DNA from: an uncultured Bacteroidota bacterium
GTDB lineage: Bacteria; Bacteroidota; Bacteroidia; UKL13-3
Direction of reading: 5' to 3'
Assembly: GCA_903888395.1 (NCBI GenBank)
Contig: CAISTO010000257.1
Location: 1-33,076, forward strand
DNA: 33,076 nt
The notes beneath the pieces were generated by a model that ran no database searches, had not been told where the DNA came from, and saw nothing but the letters and a program-made list of their open reading frames with translations. Positions 1 through 9,900 of the stretch are shown here, piece by piece. The translations under genes and the position numbers were made by a program. Every line of letters starts with the position of its first letter. Within the stretch, counting starts at the first letter, position 1.

Positions 1-1
1 G

Positions 2-76
2 TGGAGGCAACAGGATTCGAACCTGTGACCCTCTGCTTGTAAGGCAGATGCTCTGAACCAGCTGAGCTATGCCTCC
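2..76 (-). tRNA. tRNA-Val (anticodon UAC)
   Basis: Reverse complement GGAGGCATAGCTCAGCTGGTTCAGAGCATCTGCCTTACAAGCAGAGGGTCACAGGTTCGAATCCTGTTGCCTCCA folds as a cloverleaf: acceptor GGAGGCA/TGCCTCC, anticodon stem TCTGC/GCAGA, loop CTTACAA (anticodon TAC), T-arm GGTTCGAATCC. Confidence 0.95.
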
Positions 77-247
77 ATTGTTTTGGGGAGTGCAAATATA
101 GATTTATGTTTAAAAAACGCAACATATATTTTGCTTTTTGTTAAAAAATGGGCTTTACTGCCTAATAATCTTAGTTATAAAATATGCTACACATTTAAAT
201 TTATGTTTATTGAACCTTGTTTTCTATATAAAATATAAGTTGCAAAT

Positions 248-2779
248 TTGCGTTTATCTATCACCGTGAAATCAATTTATAAAATAATACTAGCAAGCTT
301 TTTAGTCATTCTATTGGCTTTAACCATTTTTGTAGGCTATTTAATTAGCAATAAGCGAGTTTTAACTGCCTATGTTCTTGAACAAATAAATAGTCATTTA
401 ACAGGACAATTAAAAGTTAATTCAAGTGATGTGACTGTTTTTAAGAACTTTCCAAACGTAAGTTTGGATTTAATTGGCGTTTCTGTTAGCAAGTCGGATT
501 CCATCATTTTAAATGCCCAACATGTGTATTTGGGATTTAATATTAAAGATATTTTCAATAAAAAATATAAAATTCAAATTATTACCATTGACAGCGCTGC
601 TGTTAATTTAGTGATTTATAAAAATGGTGAAAATAATTTTGATATCATAAAAAAGGGTACTGAAGCACAAAATGGTGATGATAATTTTTTACTTGATTTA
701 GAAAAAGTAAAACTTCGAAGTATTGACTTCAGCTTTATTGATTTGCAAAGCACACAAAATTACAACACACAAATTCATGAGTTAGAAATGGATGGAAAAT
801 TCAAAAACAATGAGTTTGCATTAAATATTTTTACCAATGCTTATGTGAAAAATATTTCAAGTAATGAAATTGCGTTTTTAAGCAATAAAAATTTAATAAT
901 AAAAGCAAATATTGATGTAAATAATTCAAAAAAAGTTTACCAATTTAAAAATGCACAAATTAAATTGAATGAACTAGATTTATTATTAAATGGGAATATA
1001 AAAAACAAACCCAATGGGAATGAATTAGCCATTGATTTTGATTCAAAAAAGATAAGCATTACTTCACTTTTAAGCTTACTTCCTGTTAAAATACCCCAAG
1101 AGGTTTTGGCTTATAAAAGCAATGGTAATGTATTTTTTAAAGGAAATATAAACGGTTTAATTGGGCCTAAAAATAATCCCAAAATAGCTGTCGATTTTGG
1201 AATAAGTAATGGAAGTATTCACAATGATAAGCTGAATATTGACTTAAAAAATATATCGTTAATAGGAAAGTTTAATAATGGCGATCAGCAAGACCTGGCA
1301 AGCAGTAAATTGACTTTAAATAATTTTAAAGCCACCCTTGAAAACGATGAAATTAGTGGTGATATCAATTTAGAAAACTTGTTGAATCCAAAAATTGATT
1401 TAGCACTTTTAGGCACTGTAAATTTGGAAAATTTAGTAAAAATATTCCCTGTTTCTAGTATTGAGAAAATAAAAGGTTCGCTTCAATTTGACACCAAAAT
1501 TAAAGCGGATTTGGCCAATAATGATCATGCAAGTATTTGGAAACAAAATGGAAATTACGGTAAGTTTAATTTGCTCATTAGTGATTTTAAAATAAAAAAC
1601 TTTAATAAAACCATTGATAACTTAGCGGCTGATTTTACTTTAAATGGCGCTGACTTATTAGTCCAAAAATGCAATATAAATTTAAATCAATCGGATATAA
1701 ATATTCAAGGAAATTTAAACAATATTTTAGGCTATTTATTTACAAAAAATGAAACATTGAAAGCTAAAATTTCCTATAAAAGTAATTTTGTAGATTTGGC
1801 ACATGTAGTATTTATGCCAGAAGCAAATGCCAATGATAAAAAAGAGTCAAAATATAATTTACCACAAAACATAGAATTGCAATTAAATGCAAGCATTGAA
1901 AAATTAAAATTTAATAATTTTATTGCTAATAATGTGGAGTGTGCCTTACAGGTTTTGCCCATGCAAATTATCATTAGTCAGGCAAAACTAAAAGCATTTA
2001 ATGGCAACTTATTATTTAATGCTAAAGTGCTAAATAGTGAACAAGGCAATTATTTTATTGAAAGTAAAATTGATTTGAAAAATGTAAATATTACTGATGC
2101 ATTTCAACAATGCAATAACTTTGGTCAAGAAAATATTACAGATAAAAATATCAAAGGAATTTATAATGGAAGTATTGATTTTGCTGGTGTTTGGGATAAT
2201 CAATTGAATTGTAAAACAGATAAAATATTTGCTCAAATAAAAGCTCAAATTTTAAATGGAGAGCTTATAAACTATAAGCCATTAAACGCATTAAGTAAAT
2301 TTATTAGTTTAAATGATTTGCAAAATTTAAAATTTGCTACATTAAATAATACCATTGAAATCAGTAAAAAAACAATTACCATTCCTAAAATGCAAATTGA
2401 AAACAATGCCGCAAATATTACATTAAGTGGAAGCCAAAATTTTGATAATTTTATTGATTATAATTTAAAAGTAAACTTAAGTGATATTCTTAGGAAAAAA
2501 TTAAGCGCAAAAGACAATGCCTTTGGGGAAGAAGATGAAAAAAGAAAAGGACTCAATTTATTCATCAATATGCGAGGGCCCATTGATGATTTGAAGTTTA
2601 AATACAGTAAAAAAGAAGCAGGCCAAAACATCAAAGAAGGCTTGAAAAAAGAAACTGAATCAATCAAAGATATATTGAAAAAAGAGTTTGGAATTAAACC
2701 AACAGATGGTAAACAAAACACGAATAAACCAAAGGAAAAACAGAATGAAACGGATGAATTGGAATTTGAAAAAGACTAA
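248..2779 (+). CDS. AsmA-family / AsmA-like C-terminal region protein (membrane-anchored)
   Basis: 843-aa ORF with N-terminal TM segment (IILASFLVILLALTIFVGYLI), repetitive beta-rich body and 'LNLFINMRGPIDDLKFKYSKKEAGQNIKEGLKKE' tail typical of Bacteroidota AsmA-like proteins. TTG start given; GTG at 266 is an alternative. Confidence 0.75.
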   Translation: MRLSITVKSIYKIILASFLVILLALTIFVGYLISNKRVLTAYVLEQINSHLTGQLKVNSSDVTVFKNFPNVSLDLIGVSVSKSDSIILNAQHVYLGFNIKDIFNKKYKIQIITIDSAAVNLVIYKNGENNFDIIKKGTEAQNGDDNFLLDLEKVKLRSIDFSFIDLQSTQNYNTQIHELEMDGKFKNNEFALNIFTNAYVKNISSNEIAFLSNKNLIIKANIDVNNSKKVYQFKNAQIKLNELDLLLNGNIKNKPNGNELAIDFDSKKISITSLLSLLPVKIPQEVLAYKSNGNVFFKGNINGLIGPKNNPKIAVDFGISNGSIHNDKLNIDLKNISLIGKFNNGDQQDLASSKLTLNNFKATLENDEISGDINLENLLNPKIDLALLGTVNLENLVKIFPVSSIEKIKGSLQFDTKIKADLANNDHASIWKQNGNYGKFNLLISDFKIKNFNKTIDNLAADFTLNGADLLVQKCNINLNQSDINIQGNLNNILGYLFTKNETLKAKISYKSNFVDLAHVVFMPEANANDKKESKYNLPQNIELQLNASIEKLKFNNFIANNVECALQVLPMQIIISQAKLKAFNGNLLFNAKVLNSEQGNYFIESKIDLKNVNITDAFQQCNNFGQENITDKNIKGIYNGSIDFAGVWDNQLNCKTDKIFAQIKAQILNGELINYKPLNALSKFISLNDLQNLKFATLNNTIEISKKTITIPKMQIENNAANITLSGSQNFDNFIDYNLKVNLSDILRKKLSAKDNAFGEEDEKRKGLNLFINMRGPIDDLKFKYSKKEAGQNIKEGLKKETESIKDILKKEFGIKPTDGKQNTNKPKEKQNETDELEFEKD

Positions 2780-3554
2780 TATTTTTATACTAATTTTATT
2801 AACTTATAGCCATTGCTTTGCACAAAAAAATACCATTAGCAGGATTAATTTTTATGCAACTATCGGTTCTGTTTTTAATGGTTCAATAAACTCATCAACA
2901 ATTGATAAATTAGCTAAGTACCAAGATTCAATTGCTAGCAGTGAAACATGGCGATTAACATTTAGTCCTCAAATTGGAATAATTTATAAATTAAGCAGAG
3001 ACCTAGATTTTCAATTTGGATTAGGTTATATTGTTTTAGGTCATCAAAGAACATTAGCTAATTTAAAATATAAAGATGTGACTTTTCCTGGAATTGGCAG
3101 TGGCCTTGGCAATGGTAAAATTATTGATAACACCAATGGTGAAAGAAGTATAAATTTAAACTATCGTTATCATTATTTACAAGTTCCATTAATTTTAAAT
3201 TATCATTTAAATTTTAGATCACTTACCCCGAAAGTTAAAATTGCACTTTCGGGTGGAATAGGATTAAATGTATTGCTAAAACATGATATCAATGCAGTGT
3301 TAAGCACTGGTTTTAAAATAGATGAAAAAAGTAGCTTTTCTCTTGATAGTACAGGGTATTCGGCAAGTGTTTTTACACCAAATTTGATGCTTGGAACCAT
3401 GGTAGATTATAATTATTCAAAACAAATAAAATTTGTTTTACAACCTATGTTAGGTTACTATCCATTATCGGTAACCAATAAAGATTTAGCAGCTAAACCA
3501 TGGTTTGTGAATTTTAACCTTGGCGTAATTTACACACTTGATGTGTTGAAATAA
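2745..3554 (+). CDS. Secreted outer-membrane beta-barrel protein (PorT-like/outer membrane beta-barrel domain)
   Basis: ORF track starts at 2688, but the likely start is the Met at 2745 or 2754, just before the signal peptide (NIFILILLTYSHCFAQ). Alternating beta-strands and terminal 'FVNFNLGVIYTLDVLK'. Confidence 0.65.
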   Translation: MKRMNWNLKKTNIFILILLTYSHCFAQKNTISRINFYATIGSVFNGSINSSTIDKLAKYQDSIASSETWRLTFSPQIGIIYKLSRDLDFQFGLGYIVLGHQRTLANLKYKDVTFPGIGSGLGNGKIIDNTNGERSINLNYRYHYLQVPLILNYHLNFRSLTPKVKIALSGGIGLNVLLKHDINAVLSTGFKIDEKSSFSLDSTGYSASVFTPNLMLGTMVDYNYSKQIKFVLQPMLGYYPLSVTNKDLAAKPWFVNFNLGVIYTLDVLK

Positions 3555-3558
3555 AAAA

Positions 3559-3588
3559 AAATCCCATTCAAAAATTTGAATAGGATTT
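3559..3588. terminator. Bidirectional Rho-independent-like terminator between convergent genes
   Basis: AAATCCcATTCAAA-aa-TTTGAATaGGATTT imperfect hairpin preceded by an A-run, between two convergent stop codons. Confidence 0.55.
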
Positions 3589-3606
3589 CTAAGTTTATAA
3601 TCTGAA

Positions 3607-5292
3607 TTAATAACCAGGTTTATCTTCTTTGTCTTTCAGTCTTTCCTTGATATCTAACCTATGTTTTCTAGCGGTATCAATGGCAATATCGTAACCTGCA
3701 TCAGCATGACGAATAACTCCCATTGCAGGATCGTTATGTAACACACGTTTTAGTCTGCGGGCTGCATCTTCTGTACCATCGGCTAAAATAACCATTCCAG
3801 CATGAATAGAATAACCCATTCCCACTCCACCACCATGATGAACAGAAACCCAACTTGCACCACCAGCCGTATTAATTAACGCATTTAAAATTGGCCAATC
3901 AGCTACTGCATCACTGCCATCTTTCATGGCTTCTGTTTCGCGGTTCGGACTAGCTACCGAGCCAGTATCCAAATGGTCACGACCAATAACAATTGGACCT
4001 TTTACTTGTCCAGTTCTTACCAATTCGTTAAATGCCAAAGCAGCTTTTTCCCTATCACCTTGTCCAATCCAACAAATACGTGCAGGCAAACCTTGGAACG
4101 CAATGCGTTCTTGAGCCATGTCTAACCAACGGTGTAAAGAAGTATTTTCAGGAAATAATTCTTTCATTACGCGGTCGGTTACATATATATCATTAGGGTC
4201 GCCACTTAAGGCTACCCAACGGAAAGGGCCTTTTCCCTCACAGAATAAAGGACGAATATAAGCAGGCACAAAACCGGGAAAAGCAAATGCATTTTCAACA
4301 CCACGTTGGTCTTTTGCTTGTCCGCGTAAATTATTTCCATAATCAAAAGTAATGGCACCTTTGCTCTGCAAATCAATCATTAATTTTACATGATGAGCCA
4401 TGGTATCTAAGGATTTTGATACATACTTTTCTGGTTCAGATTTACGCATGTGGTCGGCTACTTCTTCCACAATTCCTTCCGGATAATAGCCGTTCAAGGG
4501 ATCGTGTGCCGAAGTTTGATCAGTTAGTAAATCAGGAATTATATTGCGTTCAATTAAACGCTCTAATAAATCAATTACATTACAAACCACACCAATTGAT
4601 AGTCTTTGACCAGCAGCTTTTGCTTTTAAGGCCATGTCAATTGCTTGGTCAATATCTCGGCTCATTACATCTAAATAACGGGTTTCAATGCGTTTTTTTA
4701 TTCTCCATTCTACCATTTCGGCAGCCAAACAAACACCATCGCACATGGTAACGGCTAAGGGTTGTGCGCCACCCATTCCGCCTAATCCGGCAGTAACAGT
4801 TAAAGTTCCTTTTAAAGTTCCACCAAAATGCTGGCGAGCAGCTTCAGCAAAAGTTTCATAAGTGCCTTGAACAATTCCTTGTGAGCCAATGTATATCCAA
4901 CTTCCAGCCGTCATTTGGCCATACATCATCAAACCTTTTTTGTCAAGTTCATGAAAAGTTTCCCAATTAGCCCAACGTGGAACCAACATGCTATTGGAAA
5001 TGATTACACGAGGCGCATCTTTATGAGTTGGTAAAATTCCAACTGGCTTTCCACTTTGAATCAAAAGGGTTTCATCGTCTTCCAAATCTTGTAGCGCTTT
5101 TACGATTAAGTCAAAACTTTCCCAATTTCTGGCGGCTTTTCCAATTCCACCATATACCACTAAATCGTCTGGACGTTCGGCCACATCAGGATCTAAATTA
5201 TTATGTAGCATGCGCAATGCAGCTTCTTGCACCCAACCTTTGCAGCTTAATGTATTGCCAGTTGCGGCATGTAAATCAGTATGTTTAGTCAT
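3607..5292 (-). CDS. hutU: Urocanate hydratase (EC 4.2.1.49)
   Basis: Conserved blocks [83 protein letters not shown] track begins at 5331; [12 protein letters not shown] at 5292 is the more likely start. Confidence 0.96.
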   Translation of the reverse strand: MTKHTDLHAATGNTLSCKGWVQEAALRMLHNNLDPDVAERPDDLVVYGGIGKAARNWESFDLIVKALQDLEDDETLLIQSGKPVGILPTHKDAPRVIISNSMLVPRWANWETFHELDKKGLMMYGQMTAGSWIYIGSQGIVQGTYETFAEAARQHFGGTLKGTLTVTAGLGGMGGAQPLAVTMCDGVCLAAEMVEWRIKKRIETRYLDVMSRDIDQAIDMALKAKAAGQRLSIGVVCNVIDLLERLIERNIIPDLLTDQTSAHDPLNGYYPEGIVEEVADHMRKSEPEKYVSKSLDTMAHHVKLMIDLQSKGAITFDYGNNLRGQAKDQRGVENAFAFPGFVPAYIRPLFCEGKGPFRWVALSGDPNDIYVTDRVMKELFPENTSLHRWLDMAQERIAFQGLPARICWIGQGDREKAALAFNELVRTGQVKGPIVIGRDHLDTGSVASPNRETEAMKDGSDAVADWPILNALINTAGGASWVSVHHGGGVGMGYSIHAGMVILADGTEDAARRLKRVLHNDPAMGVIRHADAGYDIAIDTARKHRLDIKERLKDKEDKPGY

Positions 5293-5457
5293 TTTATATG
5301 TTGTATTTTTATTATAAAAAGGAATTTTCAAAAGTATTGTTTTGAAACTTAAAATTTTACTACAATAAATGATTTTTGGTAGTTCACTTTCACCCGATTA
5401 TTTTTAATAAAAATGATAGTTGAATAGTTGTTATTTTGTGGCTTAAAATAAAAACCA

Positions 5458-6882
5458 ATGGAATTTCCCAAAACACCCATTATTATTTCAATATTGATAG
5501 TTACTATTTTTAATTGGTCGTGTAAAACAGTAAAAATTGAAGTACCAAAACCTAAAAGTTTTATTGGCGTTCAGCCACCAAAACCTACATCTATTATTGG
5601 TTTGCCAATAAATATTAATACGGAAGGTTTAACAAAGTCGTTGAACAAAAAGTTTACCAATCAGCTTTACAAAGATTCAAGTTTTGAGGATAATGATGGA
5701 GATAATTTAAAGTTAACGGTTGTAAAAAGAGGTGACTTTATTGTTTCAACAGAAAATAATGGATTGGACATATCAGCACCTTTGCACATTGATTTTATTT
5801 ATTTGTTAAGCCTTTTAGGTGGTTCACAGCAAATCAATAAAGGAGTAAATTTAACAGTAAATTTTACTTCAAACCCTTCCATAGACCGAGATTGGAATTT
5901 AATATTAAACAGCAAAGGCAAAATTACTTGGGACGATTTGCCGGTGATTGATTTAGGAATTACCAAGCTCGATTTACCAAGTATTTTCGGTGGTTTAATT
6001 CAAAAATTAGTCAACAAAATGGCAAAGAAAATTGATGTGGAAGTACCCAAATCTTTGAATATTAAAAAACAAATTGCTGATGCTTGGCTGACTTTAGAAA
6101 AACCAATTTTATTAGATTCAGTTAATAATGCTTGGTTAATGGTAAATCCTAAAAACATATTTATTACACCTATTACTTATACAAAAAATCAAATGCAAAT
6201 AAAGCTAGGTTTGTCAAGTGTCATTGAATTGGCATCTGGTTATAAACCAGTAAATGATTCGTTTGCTAAGCGATTACCACCATTACGTCAGGTCAATAAT
6301 TTTGAAGAAAATGTAAGACTGAATTTAGGCGCATCGGTTACATTTAACCAAATAAATGATGGATTAGCTAAACAATTTGCTAGCAATCCCATGGCATTTG
6401 AAAGTTATGATTACAAGATAAAAATTAACGATGCAAAAGCATTTAATTACGGAAACAAGGTAATGATAGCGCTTGACATAGATGGAAAAGTTAGAACTGG
6501 AATAGTTGGGAAAAATATAAAAGGAGTTATTTATGCTACTGGAGTTCCAATTTATAATGCAAAAAATAAAACAATTGAAATTAAGCAATTTGATTTTGAA
6601 ATAAAAACACGCGATTTATTATTGAAAGCAGGTACTTGGTTATTGTACTCGGCTGCCTTTAAACAAAGCATTGAAAAGCAATTGGTATATTCAATAGCCG
6701 ATCAATTGAATCAAGCCAGGTTAAGTGCAAATGATGCAGTTAATAAAAAAATGATTGAAACCGTGGATATAAAAGGTTATGTAAAAAACTTAGAGCCAGG
6801 CGAAATATTTGTTACTTCAAATGCCATTAGAATCAACATAATTACTGATGGAAATATTGAAGTAAATTTAAATGGATTTTAA
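5458..6882 (+). CDS. DUF4403 family lipoprotein-like protein
   Basis: N-terminal lipobox-like LIVTIFNWSCK, 'INTEGLTKSLNKKFTNQLYKDSSFEDNDGDNLKLTVVKRG' and the C-terminal arrangement match the DUF4403 family as remembered. Confidence 0.75.
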   Translation: MEFPKTPIIISILIVTIFNWSCKTVKIEVPKPKSFIGVQPPKPTSIIGLPININTEGLTKSLNKKFTNQLYKDSSFEDNDGDNLKLTVVKRGDFIVSTENNGLDISAPLHIDFIYLLSLLGGSQQINKGVNLTVNFTSNPSIDRDWNLILNSKGKITWDDLPVIDLGITKLDLPSIFGGLIQKLVNKMAKKIDVEVPKSLNIKKQIADAWLTLEKPILLDSVNNAWLMVNPKNIFITPITYTKNQMQIKLGLSSVIELASGYKPVNDSFAKRLPPLRQVNNFEENVRLNLGASVTFNQINDGLAKQFASNPMAFESYDYKIKINDAKAFNYGNKVMIALDIDGKVRTGIVGKNIKGVIYATGVPIYNAKNKTIEIKQFDFEIKTRDLLLKAGTWLLYSAAFKQSIEKQLVYSIADQLNQARLSANDAVNKKMIETVDIKGYVKNLEPGEIFVTSNAIRINIITDGNIEVNLNGF

Positions 6883-6897
6883 AACATTTTGATCAAT

Positions 6898-6937
6898 AAA
6901 AAAGCCTATTTCAAAACGAATGAAATAGGCTTTTTTT
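6898..6937. terminator. Bidirectional Rho-independent terminator
   Basis: AAAAAAGCCTATTTC-aaaacgaat-GAAATAGGCTTTTTTT, perfect stem with A-run/T-run, between convergent CDSs. Confidence 0.9.
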
Positions 6938-6952
6938 ATTTAGAAATAAACT

Positions 6953-9900
6953 TTATTGTTTTACAATTTTCATTGTTTTTACAACACCGTTAATACTAAT
7001 TTTTACTAAGTAAATACCAGCTGCCAAATTGCTTGTATTGCTTAATTTGATTGTACTTAAGCCAATAGTAACAGCTTCAGTTTGGCTCATTAAAATTCTA
7101 CCACTGATGTCAATTATTTGAACAGTACTGATTGTATTTTCAGTATTTAAAGTTTCAATATTTAATTCATTGCTAAACGGATTAGGATAAATGCTAATAC
7201 CATCACCAATTGCATCGTTAATTGAAACTTCTTTTATTGGCGATAAAGTAGATTTACCATCAAAATCTATTTGATTTAAACGATAATACAATTTTTGAAC
7301 TTGATTAATTGCAAATGGATTTTCATCAATAGAACTATAAATTACATTGTTATTTGAATTTCCTTCGCCTTTAACAAATGCAATTGTTTCAAATGTTTTT
7401 CCATTAACTGAGCGTTGAACGTCAAAGCCTTTGTTATTGATTTCGCTTGAAGTAATCCAAACTAATTTAACATCATCATTTACTTTTTTAGCTTCAAAAT
7501 AGCTTAGTTTAACTGGTAAAGTTGTTGTGTTATTTGAGGTAACTGAAGTAAATGCATTGTGCATATATTTACCATTGTATTCGTATACATCAAAAGTGTA
7601 GTTAGTAGCCATTGTTAAACCTGTAACCGCAACAGTATTTCCCGTTCCATTATAAATTACAAAGTTTCCAACACCAGTGGTATCACCCAATGAATAAATT
7701 GCGCTAGCATTATACAATTTATTATTAGTTGGAGCAACCGCAGAAGATGAGGTTAATCGAGCAACAATTAAACGTCTTTGTCCGTTACCAATTGTGCAAC
7801 TAACAGTAGCCGTAGTATTTGTAACTGACGAAATGGTAACAGCTGTAGCAGTAGAACTTGGTGTAGCAATATTTACTACTTCAATATCATCTATAGCCCA
7901 ACCTTCATCTACTACATAAGTATCAGATATAAAGCGGAAACGTACGCGAACATTAGATTGACTAGCAGCACCAGTTAAACGGAAAGCACTTTCAATCCAT
8001 CCGCTCACTTGGCTACCAAATACTGAACCTGAACCCATATCGGTTGAGAAATAAGGAGGAGCTAAAACGCCACCACTTGAAACATAGTTTACATTATCGT
8101 TATACCAAGCATAACTGTTTGTAGTATTAAAGTTAGCGCCTGTTCCAACTATGCTATCCAAACGGTTCCAGAAACCACCATTGATAGAAATTTCAACAAT
8201 TAAACCATCCCAATCAGTTTCAGCTTTAAATTTATGGCTAAAACGAACAATTGGATCAGCAGTATAAGAAGTAAAATCAAATTGCGGAGAAACGATTGAT
8301 GCATCGTGATCAATATCGTAAGTTCCTGTTAATTTAGTAGCCCAAGCTTTAGTTCCACTATGCGCACCACTTAAGTATGTTTTAGCGGGCGTTCCTAAAA
8401 CCCAATTGTTATTGGTAGGGAAACCAACAATCCAGTTTACGCTTGTACTTGTAGAAGAAAGCATAGAATGCCATCCACCTGCACCCGTTTCAAAGTTTTG
8501 TGAATAAGGTAAAGTTGAAATGATTGGATCTGTAGTAAAACTATCTATTACACTATAAGCAGTGCCAATACCATTGGTAGCATATGCTTTAAAATAATAC
8601 TTAGTTGAATGTGTTAATCCAGCAGGGTTAATAGAAAAAATTCCTAATGAAACAACTGGACTTGTAGTTGAGTCAATAGCACTACTTGAAACTGTTAATG
8701 GAGTAATAGAAGTATTATAAACTATACCACTTGCAGTTACTGTACTTCCGCCATCAGAGGTTATATTTCCACCGACTGTAGCAGTTGTTGAAGTTAAATT
8801 TGTAGCTGCAATTTTTAAAATAGTGGGAATTACTGCTGTAGAATTTGTGGTAAATGTACTATCAGCACCATAAGAAGTATCTACAGCATTAATTGCATAA
8901 GCTCTGTAATAATATAATGTAGAAATAGATAAACCAGTTGTGCCTTTTGTAAATGAACCAATAATTACTAATGGATTTGTAGTTGAATCAACTACTCCAA
9001 AAGCACCAAGTACGGGGGCAGAAGTTGTACTATAAACTATTCCACTTTTAGTAATTGTTGAATTTCCATTGCTAGTAATTGTACCAGTTAAATCGGCAGA
9101 GCTAGTAGTTAAATTTGTTTTTGTACCGGTAAATACTATTGGAGCTGTAGGTGCTACAACTTCAATATTATCAACTGCCACGCCTTCATCTGTTCCGCTT
9201 CCATCTGAACCAAAACGAATTCTAAACTTCACGTTTGACTGTCCAGCAGCACCGGTTAAAACTGTTTGACTTTGAATCCAATTTGAAACATTGCTTGAAA
9301 ACAAACTACTATTATCTGACCACTTATTAGCAGATATTGGTCCAGCAGTACTACTACTATTATACCAACTTAAGCTATTTGTGGTATTATAGTTTGAACC
9401 AGTTCCTAAAGTGTTATCAAGTTTAGTCCAAGTTCCACCATTAATAGATATTTCTAAAACACTTGCATCCCAACCAGTTTCAGTTGCAAAATTATGTCTG
9501 AATTTAACAATAGGATTTGCAGCATAACTTGTAAAATCAAATTGAGGAGAAACAAGCGCACCATCATGGTTATCAGAATAATTTGCTGCGGTAGAAGTAA
9601 ACCAACATTTTGGTGAACTATACGAACCACTTAATTGACTTTTTGCGGGAGTTCCAAGTACCCATTCATTTATACCACCAGTAGCTATTGAGTTCCATCC
9701 TGTTGTTCCAATACTATCAAAATTTTGAAAATAAGGTAAAACAGAAACTACGGGAGCAGTAGTAAAACTATCCAAACTACTATAAGCTGTTCCTATACTA
9801 TTTGTGGCATAAGCTTTAAAATAATATTTTGTAGAGTGAGTTAAACCTGAAGTAGAAAACGAATATGTGCCTATTGTAACTAAAGGGTTTGTAGTTGAAT

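Noticed and set aside
2688-2744. Extended N-terminus of the 288-aa beta-barrel ORF overlapping the AsmA-like gene
   Set aside because: The extension (MELNQQMVNKTRINQRKNR) precedes the signal peptide and is the out-of-frame translation of the upstream gene; start near 2745/2754 preferred.
4416-4751. 111-aa plus-strand ORF and other ORFs antisense to hutU (3926..4114, 5028..5288)
   Set aside because: Fully antisense to the strongly supported hutU gene, with no recognisable domains.
5332-5457. Possible Bacteroidota -33/-7 promoter (TTTG...TAnnTTTG-like TTATTTTG) between hutU and the DUF4403 gene
   Set aside because: Match is imperfect and such AT-rich motifs occur by chance; not supportable without transcription start data.
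6279-6300. Partial match to the REP core (cgtcaggtcaataat) inside the DUF4403 gene
   Set aside because: Only a few matching bases, no inverted partner; coincidental coding sequence.
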